Below, piece by piece: positions 35,083 through 45,700 of a DNA stretch of 64,000 nucleotides. This DNA comes from Deroplatys truncata (Eukaryota; Arthropoda; Insecta; Mantodea; Mantidae): assembly GCA_030765065.1 (NCBI GenBank), contig CM060984.1, forward strand, positions 84,469,988-84,533,987, written 5' to 3'. The notes under the pieces were generated by a model, which had not been told where the DNA came from, ran no database searches, and saw nothing but the letters and a program-made list of their open reading frames with translations. The position numbers and the translations under genes are program-made. Every line of letters starts with the position of its first letter. Positions within the stretch are counted from its first letter, which is position 1.

Positions 35083-36037
35083 GAAACTTTAATTAAATTT
35101 ATGAAAAGATAAATTTATTTGAAAAAAAGCATACCACTACGGAGCAAAGAAGTTTGCATTAGAGAGAATTATATGTATCAGAATGTCATAAACACGTCAT
35201 TAACACGCATATTCAACATAAGCCACTAGCGCAAACGCAGGACAAAAACAAGGTCATTTATAATTTGCAAAGTAAACTGCTTGCACGTCAGGCCTTGTTG
35301 ACCAAATCCTACCCTGCCGCCGCTGTGTTCTCTGCCTCCATCCACACACGCATCATGGGCAGGATGCAGTAAGGGGGATGGCGATTTCGCAAACTAAGGC
35401 GTTACTTTTTCATCAAATGCTCCCCAAGTACCTCATGTGGCTGAATGAGCTTCGTACCGGCAGAGGAATGAATCTCCACGATCGACCTATAGTCTTTACG
35501 GCCCGAGAATGGATCCTCACATAAACAATGCACATCTCGTAGTATCGCTCCTGCGCTCGACATCTCGTGAACGCATGGAAGAGTCTTCTTTCTTCGCCCA
35601 GTTGTTTACTTTCGGGAGCTCAAGAAACTGTCATCATTACCTTCCAATTCACATGTTAACTTTCACTGCATCAGCATTGAGTGTTCAGAAGTACGTGCCC
35701 CTTTACATGATAAAGAAACTACACTAATTCAAGAATTGTTATGAAATATATTTTATTCATGTTTACTGCAGAAAGCACATTATCTGTGGTAGAGGGCTCA
35801 CTGCTGAAGAAAAAGCTATGCACTTTGGAGCGTATGACACTTTTCACAAAGTCGTCCAAGACATTGCACGTCGATTACTTATATTTTTCACCTCCTTCAC
35901 TTCCTTGCATTACAAAAAGCAATCACAGACACGCCAGTTGCTCCCGATGTTAATTTAATGACATCCTTAACAATAACGCTCATGCAAGAAAGTTTAATGC
36001 ATTTAAAAACTATTGCTTTTTCACCATTTTGACGCAG
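35083..36037. other. Least repetitive stretch of the window; no confident gene
   Basis: Mixed-composition sequence with frames of 72 and 70 codons (35509-35727 and 35741-35953). They have no recognised domain. No AB, SINE or transposon remnant is visible, which fits a host gene neighbourhood. It ends at the candidate exon. Confidence 0.45.
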
Positions 36038-36057
36038 CCACGCTACGTCCTCCAACA

Positions 36058-36164
36058 ATGAAGCAATACCTTTGCCTCACGATTGCTGCGTTTCTCCTCC
36101 TAGTTGTGCTTTTTTATACTTTGCCACGGCTGCTCGAGCATGAGATCTTAATCACTCGGTATGC
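36058..36164 (+). CDS. Candidate first coding exon of a type II membrane or secreted protein
   Basis: ATG at 36058 opens a frame starting MKQYLCLTIAAFLLLVVLFY: a short charged N-terminus, then about 17 hydrophobic residues, then a polar RLLEHEILITR stretch. This fits a signal anchor or signal peptide. A pyrimidine-rich run ending in GACGCAG (to 36037) makes a good splice acceptor, and C|GTGAGT at 36165-36170 is a strong donor. Read through, the frame stops at 36168, so without splicing it would give only 36 residues. Golgi glycosyl- and sulfotransferases often start this way, but nothing here identifies the family. No second exon was found in the window. It could be chance. Confidence 0.35.
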
Positions 36165-36170
36165 GTGAGT

Positions 36171-37187
36171 GTATGTACATAGAAACACGAACGCTTTCTT
36201 GGAACACTTTTATTTTCACCATTTAAAATAAAACTTAAGGTTTGCCGATCACTTTTAAATGCATACAATGCTACTGTGTCTTTACCAAGACCGAAGATTA
36301 TTAACTACCGCTAAGCGTTCTACCCTCTAGCATGTTCGCCACCCTTCTTCTCCACACGACGAGAATGTCATCCTGCTCTCTCCAAGCATTCAGGACAGAC
36401 AGACGTTCACCACGTTGCACAAGGAAAAACAAGCTACTACTTCCCGTACTCTCCCCTCAAACGCTCGTCACAACTCGGCGTCCTGAAGCCTAGAATGACC
36501 TTCACCAAGCTAAGTGCAGCTGTACTCGGCTGTTACCAGGAAAAACTTGCTTCAATGGTATTTACCCTTTCTACCTGAGGCTGGTCCCTAATTAACAAAA
36601 CTTTGCCTGTCTGGTGTTTCTGTCGCTTTTACAGTCAACAATTTTCACAATGCTTCTCCTTTTTATACATACACCGATTTTAAATATATTATTACTTATT
36701 TTATATCGCTATCCTTCTCAAAATATTATGATAATTATTGCCTTTATAATTCCGGCTTCAACTTTTAAGGGATTTTACCACTTCCACTGTGTTTAATTAC
36801 ACTGCTCTGATCTGCTGCGCTCAGATACAAACAATACTGGCTAGTACGACCGTTGGTTAACTCCAGTAAACAACTGGAATGCCGATAGCTTCATGGCCAG
36901 GATAATAAATGGAAGGTAATTATTTAAGTCATGTTTAAGTGAAACTATTATCAAAATACTATTCTCGTTCATCGTCTTTATTGTTTGAAGTACAAAAAGG
37001 GGTGACAATACATCTACTACAGTAAAGAACTAGTTTTATTCGCTTGAAAAGTGTGCTGCGGCGAAGGCACGCGTGTTGTTTACACCAGTACCGTTTCTTG
37101 AGCTGTATTGAGTATATCACCCATCCGGTTCCCCCCACAAGGTAAGCAGCAACGCTACCACAGTGCTACGGAGCATTTGTAGCTTAC
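36171..37187. other. No gene recognised
   Basis: Continues the low-repeat stretch. A 60-codon hydrophobic frame at 36614 is AT-driven. A GC-richer part at about 36330-36600 has no ORF with a domain. Confidence 0.4.
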
Positions 37188-37281
37188 AGGGCTCGTTTTA
37201 GTATAATATTTTCACCTATTTCATTCTTCATCGTCCGATATGACTTACCAGGTTAAAGGACGCTAAAAGTTAAAAAAAATA
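37188..37281 (+). mobile_element. SINE B, 3' end only
   Basis: GGGCTCGTTTTAG...TTCATCGTCCGATATGAC...GGACGCTAAAAG plus an A tail matches the end of the copy at 34443. The young AB copy starts directly in its A-rich tail. Confidence 0.72.
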
Positions 37282-38187
37282 TCTGATGTGTTACACGCAC
37301 ATGACTTTCTCTACTCTTGTACAAACTATTTTTACAAACGCTTATTCTCCATCTACTTCATGTTAATCGAGATAAACATTTGCAGACTCTATCTTATTGC
37401 TAATTTTCTTGTAGATGTAAGGGGAAAATATATTTACAAGGGCAATATAGAAAAACAGTAGCCTTTGAGCACATACATATCTCTTAATAGCTGGTTGCTA
37501 GGTGCAGCACCATTCCCTTTGCCACAGATTATAACTCTTTGCATATCCAAGACAAAAAAATGAATAACGAATTCCCATTTAAGAAAATAAGTATTGAAAA
37601 ATTTAAGGTAATAACAAGCAATATCTCGAAAATGGTTCACTCAACAACAAAAATGTATATGACATAAAATGTGTATTTTAACGCGATCTACATCTTTTGT
37701 ATAATAAAATTTTGTCTATCTCTTATGGTTTACCAGTTATGCAAAAGTCCTTCACAATGAAGAATACTTCTGGAGACATTCCCAGAAAATTCAAGATATA
37801 CATTTTATTTGTCATGAAAATATCTTAAACATATAATATTTTAATCAAAATCGTTAGCCATTTTTGAGAAAATTAAAATTTTCGAAAAATGTTCCATGTA
37901 AAGAGTAGTCTGGGATGGGGGGATTTTCTTGAAAACCTTCGTGTCGCATCTCTGGAAGATACTGAACCTAAATACCAAGTTTGGTGTTTATCCGACTGTT
38001 CGTTTCTGAGTTATGCTGTTCACAGACAGACAGACAGGCAGGCACACAGACACACATGGACATGTTTCCAAAAATGCTTTTTTTGGATTCAGGGGATCTC
38101 AAAACATGTATTTCCGGTGAAATCTCGATATCGAATTTTTGGGTGGAATACAATACTTCCCCTACTTACTATACGTAGTAGAGAAAG
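37282..38187 (+). mobile_element. AB repeat, young A1B1 copy, alpha2-beta2 type; good reference copy
   Basis: A module 37282-37557, B module from 37560. It shows all hallmarks: a 5' hairpin ATGTG-N7-CACGC-like near the start, ACTTTCTCTACT at 37304-37315, the matching AGTAGAGAAAGT at 38177-38188, and a 3' hairpin TACTA-TACG-TAGTA (38167-38180) seven bases before the end. The junction GACAAAAAAATGAATAACG is the site that carries whole inserted units in the arrays. The microsatellite is CAGA/CA/GGCA type (38022-38058). Confidence 0.93.
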
Positions 38188-38344
38188 TAAAAATACAAAA
38201 GAATTTCAAAACTGAAATGTTGGTGTATGCTAATGATACCTACAGCGTTTATTTGAAAATGCTTCATAGTTTAAGAGAAGTCCATGAAAGCATCAGTGTA
38301 TCAACGCTGTTCTGGTCGAATTACTTGTTAAATCAAGATTCAAT

Positions 38345-38768
38345 TTTTCTCAATATTTGCTTTTTCTGGCACCCACCTACATATAGATAGCAGGTACAAA
38401 ACGTGTTGCATTCCACCCACAATTTCATATAGAGATTTCACTCTAAATATATATTTTAAGGTCCCCTGAATAAAAAACTCATTGTACGTGTACAGCATAA
38501 CCCAAAATTGATGGATACTACACTTGATGTTTAGGTCCAGCATCTTTCAAGGATGCGACACGAACGTTTCAAGAAAATTCCACACCCCATACTACCCTTA
38601 TGTATTTTATTTTTAATTTTTAAAGTGGCTCTAGTGATTTTTATTAAAGTACTATATTTTTAATATATTTAAGTAACTAATAAAGCACACATCTTGAATT
38701 TTCTGATAACCTAAGAAGTCCTCTTCATTTGGAATGAATTTTGTATACTTCTGTAACTGGTACGAATA
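38345..38768 (-). mobile_element. AB repeat, old B-module fragment, reverse orientation
   Basis: Reversed B blocks in order: GTTGCATTCCACCCACAATTTC, AACAGCATAACCCAAAATTG, CAAGGATGCGACACGAACG, then CTGTAACTGGTA, where the match ends. The microsatellite is almost absent. The A module is missing. Confidence 0.72.
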
Positions 38769-39034
38769 TGGATTCGTTTGTAAACAAAGACACATACGGT
38801 GCACTTTATTCATAGTTTTGTGAAAATATGAGTGATAATAACGAGGAAATTTCAATCCGAGCCAGAAACACCGAATCGAAAAGGCAGTGTGTTGATTTTA
38901 TTTAAACGCAGCTAAAAGGTTGTTAGGACGACTTGTAACCGCAATTAGTCCGACAATATTTTACAGGGCATCTACTAAAAGGACACTTATAAACCTCCAA
39001 AATCTTGGGATTGTGGGGAAGGTGTTGATATCAA

Positions 39035-39156
39035 TATCAACCAACTGCCAGTCAATTCAGGAATTTAATGAGCCGGCGTGTTGCCGGTTGGTTAGAGTAA
39101 CCGGACGAAAACCGGAATATCCGTGGTTCAAATCCTGACTATGGCATGGCATTTTT
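39035..39156 (+). mobile_element. SINE E, tRNA-like 3' part
   Basis: GGTTGGTTAGAGTAACCGGACG, with a B box GTGGTTCAAATCC (about 39122-39134) and CTATGGCATGGCA, aligns with the copy at 41847-42133 from GAATTTAATG onwards. Upstream of about 39035 no similarity is seen. The AB array begins directly after it. The D and T arms are too broken for a working tRNA. Confidence 0.65.
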
Positions 39157-39924
39157 ACTTTCTCTACTACGTATAGTAAGTAGGGGAAGTATTGTATTCC
39201 ACCCAAAAATTCGATACCGAGATTTAACCGGAAATACATGTTTTGAGACCCCCTGAATCCAAAAAAAAGCATTTTTGGATACATGTCCGTGTGTGTGTGT
39301 CTGTGTGTCTTCTGTCTGTGAACAGCATAACTCAGAAACGAACAGTCAGATAAACACCAAACTTGGTATTTAGGTTCAGTATCCTCCAGGGATGCAACAC
39401 GAAGGTATTCAAGAAAATCCCCCACCCCAGATTACCCATTACATGGAACATTTTTCGTAAATTTTAATTTTCTCAAAAATGGCTCTAACAATTTTGATTA
39501 AAATATCATATGTTTAAGATATTTTTATGGCAAATAAAATGTATATCCTGAATTTCCTGGGAATGTCTACAAAAGTATTCTTCATTGTGAACGACTTCTG
39601 CATAACTGGTAAACCATAAGAGATAGACAAAATTGTACTACACAAAAAATGTAGATCGCGTTGAAATACACAATTTATGTCATATACATTTTTTTGGTTG
39701 AGTGAACCATTTTCGAGATATTGCTTGTTATTCCCTTAAATTTTTCAATACTTATTTTCTCAAATGGGAAATCGTTTATAATTTTTTACTTTCTCTACTA
39801 CGTATAGTAAGTAGGGGAAGTATTGCATTCCACCCAAAAATTCGATACCGAGATTTCAGCGGAAATACATGTTTTGAGACCTCCTGAATCCAAAAAAAGC
39901 ATTTTTGGAAACATGTCCGTGTGT

Positions 39925-39958
<34 letters not shown>

Positions 39959-41828
39959 CTGTGTGTCTGTGTGTCTGTGAACAGCATAACTCAGAAACGA
40001 ACAGTCGGATAAACACCAAACTTGGTATTTAGGTTCAGTATCTTCCAGGGATGCGACACGAAGGTGTTCAGGAAAATCCCCCCACCCAAGACTACCCTTT
40101 ACATGGAACATTTTTCGCAAATTTTAATTTTCTCAAAAATGGCTCTAACGATTTTGATGAAAATATCATATGTTTAAGATAATGTCATGAGAAATGAAAT
40201 GTATATCTCGAATTTTCTGGGAATGTCTCCAAAAGTATTCTTCACTGTGAACGACTTTTGCATAACTGGTAAACCGTAAGAGATAGACAGAATTTTACTA
40301 CACAAAAAATGTAGATCGCGTTAAAATATACAACTTATGTCATATACATTTCTTTTGTTGAGTGAACCGTTTTCGAGATATTGCTTGTTATTTCCTTAAA
40401 TATTTCAATACTTATACTTTTTCTCAAATTCGTTATTCATTTTTACTTTCTCTACTATGTATAGTAAGTAGGGGAAGTATTGCATTCCACCCAAAAATTC
40501 GATACCGAGATTTCACCGGAAATACATGTTTTGAGAATCACTGAATCTAAAAAAAGCATTTTTGGAAACATGTCCGTGTGTGTGTCTGTGTGTCTGTCTG
40601 TCTGTGTGTCTGTGTGTCTGTGAACAGCATAACTCAAAAACGAACAGTCGGATAAACACCAAACTTGGTATTTAGGTTCAGTATCTTCCAGAGATGCGAC
40701 ACGAAGGTTTTCAAGAAAATCCCCCCACCCCAGACTACCCTTTACATGGAACATTTTTCGAAAATTTTAATTTTCTCAAAAACGGCTCTAACGATTTTGA
40801 TTAAAATATCATATGTTTAAGATATTGTCATGACAAATAAAATGTATATCTCGAATTTTCTGGGAATGTCTCCAAAAATATTCTTAATTGTGAACGACTT
40901 TTGCATAACTGGTAAACCATAAGAGATAGACAAAATTTTACTACACAAAAAATGTAGATCGCGTTAAAATACACAACTTATGTCATATACGTTTCTTTTG
41001 TTGAGTGAACCGTTTTCGAGATATTGCTTGTTATTTCCTTAAATTTTCCAATACTTATACTTTTTCTCAAATTCGTTATTCATTTTTTTTGTCCTGAACA
41101 TGCAAAGAGAATGGAATTCGCCACATAGCAACCAGCGTTAAAATATTTGACTATCGCTTAAAAGCTACCATATTCCCCTTGCATCTACAAGAAAATTACC
41201 AATAAGATTGACATCTCGATATCTCGATTAACATGAAGCATATGGAGAATAGGCGTTTGTAAAATTAGATTGTACAAGAGTAGAGAAAGTTATGTGAGTG
41301 TATCACATCAGATTTTTTATGTCCTGGACATGCAAAGAGAATGGAATGCGCCACATAGCAACCAGCGTTAAAATATTTGACTTTCGCTTAAAACCTACCA
41401 TATTCCCCTTGCATCTACATGAAAATTACCAATAAGATTGACATCTCGATATCTCGATTAACATGAAGCATATGGAGAATAGGCGTTTGTAAAAATAGAT
41501 TGTACAAGAGTAGAGAAAGTCATGTGAGTGTAACACATCAGATTTTTTTTGTCTTGGATATGCAAAGAGTATTAATCTATGGGAAAGAGAATGGTGCTGC
41601 ACCTAGCAACCAGCTATTAAGAGATATGTATGTGCTTAAAGGCTACTGTTTTTCTATATTGCCCTTGTAAATATATATTCCCCTTACATCTACAAGAAAA
41701 TTAGCAATAAGACAGACTCTGCAAATGTTTATCTCGATTAACATGAAGTACATGGAGAATAAGCGTTTGTATAAATAGTTTGTACAAGAGTAGAGAAAGT
41801 CATGTGAGTGTAACACATCAGATTTTTT
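39157..41828 (-). mobile_element. AB repeat array, reversed B-B-B-A-A-A (triple nested unit)
   Basis: Plus-strand order: B of beta2 type (39157-39787), B beta1 (39788-40444), B beta1 (40445-41083), A alpha1 (41091-41318), A alpha1 (41321-41550), A alpha2 (41551-41828). Reversed, this is alpha2-alpha1-alpha1-beta1-beta1-beta2, perfectly symmetrical by subtype. beta2 is told from beta1 by the CCCATT insertion at its start; alpha2 has GGTGCAGCACC and a CATATCCAAGAC end. Three units inserted one inside the other at the same A/B junction explain this. Simple unequal crossing-over would give A-B-A-B. Confidence 0.92.
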
Positions 41829-42151
41829 AGTCTAATTCTACCTTTCATGCCGTGTCCCATACACGGCTTGTGTGAAAGAGCAATTAATTACCACTGATTG
41901 ACCAATGGTTGGTTAAACTATGACGCCCAGACATTATACTTACAACATTGGGGTAGGTATATCATCTTAAAATGAATTTGAGATCTCCTTGTGGTTTACA
42001 GGAAAAAATGCGAGTCAGTTGGAGAATTTAATGTGGTGCCGCCATGTTGCCATGGTAGCCCAGTTGGTTAGAACAACCGGACGGAAACCGGAAGATCCGT
42101 GGTTCAAATCCCGGCTATGGCATTAAATATTTCAGTCTAATTCTACCTTTC
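41829..42151 (+). mobile_element. SINE E, complete copy with 18-bp direct repeats
   Basis: AGTCTAATTCTACCTTTC occurs at 41829-41846 and 42134-42151, and the 287-bp element lies between. At its right end GCCATGGTAGCCCAGTTGG (about 42048) to CTATGGC shows a tRNA-like acceptor pairing of seven bases with one G-T pair, an A box and a B box GTGGTTCAAATCC. D and T arms do not pair well. The long exact direct repeat is typical for retroposition. It is unusual that the tRNA-like part is at the right end although its sense is plus. Confidence 0.72.
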
Positions 42152-44632
42152 CAGTATCAACTTTCTTACATTTGCATTTCCTTGAGTATTGATACTTGGA
42201 TCTTTGGTCCATTATTATAACACAGGGATTTTATAAAATTATAGTTTGTGGCGATACTACGCTAGTCGCCACTTGGCTCGCATGTATTACTGCAGTTGGA
42301 TGTGGGGCCAATTATTTGGATGTACGCCACAAGTTCTAGAGCATAAAAGTGGAAATTAGTATATATGTAGATACGTGTGTAAAAGTAGGACAAGGGGTTA
42401 CATGAAATAAATGAAAACAATGTAAAGCCACGGGACCAAAGTCAAGAAAGACCGCCAGTGGCAGTAAGCACTTACGTAATAAAAACATGGATCCAATTAA
42501 GACAAAACATATAGGCACTCCCGATTTTATAAAACGTATCACAGACAGTAGAGTGTGCTACCTTATTGAGGCCTATATCTCTGCTATTACATGCACGTGT
42601 AGCATGATATGAGGATTTCTGAAAGCTTAAATAAATGAGAAATTGCTGTGATCCATTAGCAGCTGTAAACGTGCCGTAATCTGTGACAGGACAAGAAAGG
42701 CAAGTACTTGACGACTGAATGCGCTACCAGCTGTGATGGTGGCGGTGGTGGCAACAGTGATAAAGTTGCTAGTTGCCTAACGTCCATCTGCTTCTTTCTA
42801 ACATCTGCCGCTTAGATATCCTGTATATTGGTGCCAGCAAAAAGGCAAAGGATTGAACAAATCGATGGACGATAGCATAGAATGGGGAGGTACATTTAAA
42901 TGCCTTAAATGGAGGGATGCAAGGTGGTGACGATCAAAACTCTCCCCTTCCTGGTCGCTCAACAAGTTTCTGTTGGGGTGGATAACGAGGGGAACAAGTA
43001 CTTCATGCACTTGTTTCGGTATGACGTATGTATTTCCGATTTCTTTTTACCATACCAGTATAATGAGGAAATTTCATAATTAAACTTTCTCGAAAACTAT
43101 AACTTCAATTTGAACAACTCTTAATATGGATATCTTTAACACCTGTGGCATAGGCTTATAGCCTTGTAAAAGGGTCTTATTATTTAAAAATACTGTTAAT
43201 TAGTAAAGTGTTATTGTTATTAGATTTTTGGCATAAGCCGTAGCTTTGTAAAAATATATTATTTAAAAAGATTGTTAAATACTAAAATGTTATTTTAGTA
43301 GATTTTCTTTAAAAGAGTTGCATGTAGGTTCGAAAAATAGTAGACCGTTGAAGTCGTCATGGCAACCTTTAGCAGCGTTTTAAGCAAAATCAACGCAAGG
43401 CCGTCGGAATCCGTATTCATATGAACATGAACATAATTACACCTAATGCGAAAATCACAGCTTTAAGTTGTAAATAGCTCTTTTTAATTATTATTTTCTT
43501 TTGTTAGTAACTTATTACCATGAACATAACATGAGTAACAAATGAACATACTATGGCTGATACAGTCAATTGTTTAATTTAGAATAAACTTAATTTAGAA
43601 TATCTAAAATAAAAATTTAAATTGATCATATAATTTAGAGAGATTTCACTAAAAACTATTGTGTGCACCACCTTCGCATAAGTAAGGTTCGCCTTTAAAA
43701 CGCAGCTTTTTATTCTTTATCCCCAAAATAGCACTGTTATGCGCATGGTTGATACACATGATCTATAATGTTTTTATAAAGGCAATATTATATTAAATAC
43801 TTTAAACAATTGAAAATCTGCATATTAATTCTAAGCTCTCATATTTCAAGGACCTTGATCTCATTGAACTATTCGTGAAATTCTACGCACCCCACATGAA
43901 GTGACTAATTGTTATCTAGCGTTTGTAAAATGCCTAGCACAAGAGCAAAATCACAACTCACTCGACATCCTTAACAACAAGGACAGATTCTGTACTTCAT
44001 ATTAGATATAGTGTATTAGATTACTTAATGAAACTAATTTAACGTAAAACCCGTACGCAAACTAATATCTATGCGAAGTCGCGGGTGAAAGCTAGTCAAC
44101 AAATGTTTAAAATGTTTAAGCAGTTTAATTTGTAGCGTGCTTCCCACTAATGTACACCTTATTCCGTGCAGTACATTACGCCTATATCGGATTTGTACGT
44201 TACTACAACGTATAGACTCGACCCCGGGCAAGTGAAGAGAATACACCGTGGAAAAAAATATATTTTATATATATACATTATAAATATTAACAATCGCTTT
44301 CATATGCGATTTGTAAATAATGACTAGAAAAGTGATTCCTTAATTCAATTTCGAAACTTCTGATGGACCACAATGAGTTTGAGGCCCAAAATACAACAAT
44401 ATTTGTAGCAGTGGCGTAGCCTGATTATCAGACTTGGGTATGTATTCAACGTATATTATAAAATTCGTTAAAATGTGAACCAAACTAAACAGAATTGTCC
44501 ATATCAGTATATTGAATCTCAGCTAGACAATATGTAGTGTAAACCAGATTTTCATAATACAATTTAGAATTATTATCTAGTAAATTCATTAACACATGCT
44601 TGGTACACTGGAAGGTGGTTTAATAACATAAT
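42152..44632. other. Mostly unique AT-rich sequence, no gene
   Basis: Short frames at 42336, 42798 and 44034 (minus) have no domains. At 44074-44096 GAAGTCGCGGGTGAAAGCTAGT resembles a common arthropod repeat end (ACTAGC...ACCCGCG...CTTCGC on the minus strand). The tandem duplication at 43147 is listed separately. Confidence 0.4.
43147..43307. repeat. Tandem duplication, period about 83 bp, two units
   Basis: GGCATAGGCTTATAGCCTTG (43147) and GGCATAAGCCGTAGCTTTG (43230) start two units that stay alignable through TTATTTAAAAA...GTTATT...TAGATTTT. The units have diverged by several substitutions and small gaps, so the duplication is old. Confidence 0.7.
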
Positions 44633-45700
44633 TTAGGAGCATGATGTTATCATTATGTTATTATGTTTATTTGAACAATAAAAGTTAATAATACAGACAG
44701 CATGATTCAAGAGAAAATCTCTTTTTCTGTCAGAGCTTACATCTGTAAAGCAAATAACCTCTCCAACATTTCCGTCAATAGTTATGTATCGTAAAACGGC
44801 AGAGAGTTGCTGTTTATTACTTATGTCAGGAGTTTCATCTAATATCAGTGAAACAAACAAGGTAACAGAAATTTCCTTAATTTCATACGTCATGACGGCA
44901 CTCACACTTGAAATTAAGTCATTCTCAATATCAGGTGAAGTTGCACGAAAAACAGTCGATTTTCCAATGTTCATTCAGAGAGGTATCATATACTGGTAAT
45001 CCATTTAAATACTCAATATAGTTACCACTGTTTAAAGATCCTTCTTTCTGATTGTGACCACGAAGAGCAAGTGCTTGTTTTCCTAAAAAGCATGCGGCCT
45101 GTACAAAGTGAGAAAGTAAAGCTCTTTTCTATTTCACTTCACTGTTACGCTGTTCAACTGAGAGCTTATACTGACTATTCAATGAAAATTCTATTCTAAG
45201 AGTTTTCCCGAAGATTTTTAGTTGTTTTTTACATATTACATGATTACAAGAATAGTTGTGTTTTTTTTTTTTGGTTGCCTTATAAATGTTATTTAAATAT
45301 TCATAAACACTGGAATTCCAGATGCACCTTTCATTTGAAAAAAAAGACATGACCAACAAAACAGTTTGTTTAAGGTTTTACAACCGCACAGCCATGACTC
45401 ACTATCATAAACTTTGATGTTGAAATGCCTTACACATTTTTTTAATGTTAATTGTAATATTGAGTGCGGGCTTTGAAGGACCTGTTTTAATTACATCTTC
45501 CTTTTCAGGGAAATTTAATGACTGAAAGTTTCTTAGCTAGAGTTTGCCGATCACATAACAGTTTGTTTCCATTTTCGCTGCCACAACCGCACTGAAACAA
45601 TGTATTGTTTGCTATTGTAGCTGTTATCCGTCTCGTGACCTCTCGGATGTACACTACCTGTGTACATACCTTTCTCCAGAACCCGCGCAAATCTTAACCT
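44633..45700 (-). pseudogene. hAT-superfamily transposase (TTF zinc finger plus DUF4371-type domain), broken
   Basis: From high to low coordinates the minus strand reads LAKKLSVIKFP (near 45540), then EKEDVIKTGPSKPALN, then WLCGCKTLNKLFCWSC (a TTF-type zinc-finger signature, about 45390-45350). ALALRGHNQKEGS follows (about 45060), then TSPDIENDLISS and LILDETPDISNKQQLS (about 44940-44810). This order is that of ZMYM1-like hAT transposases, in which DE(T)TD.S..EQLS marks the catalytic domain start. Several frameshifts and stops break it. The rest of the catalytic domain and the dimerisation region are missing below 44633. Confidence 0.8.

Noticed and set aside
42048-42122. A functional tRNA gene
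   Set aside because: The acceptor ends pair, but the D and T stems have mismatches and the base before the anticodon is not T. Flanking 18-bp direct repeats mark it as part of a retroposed element.
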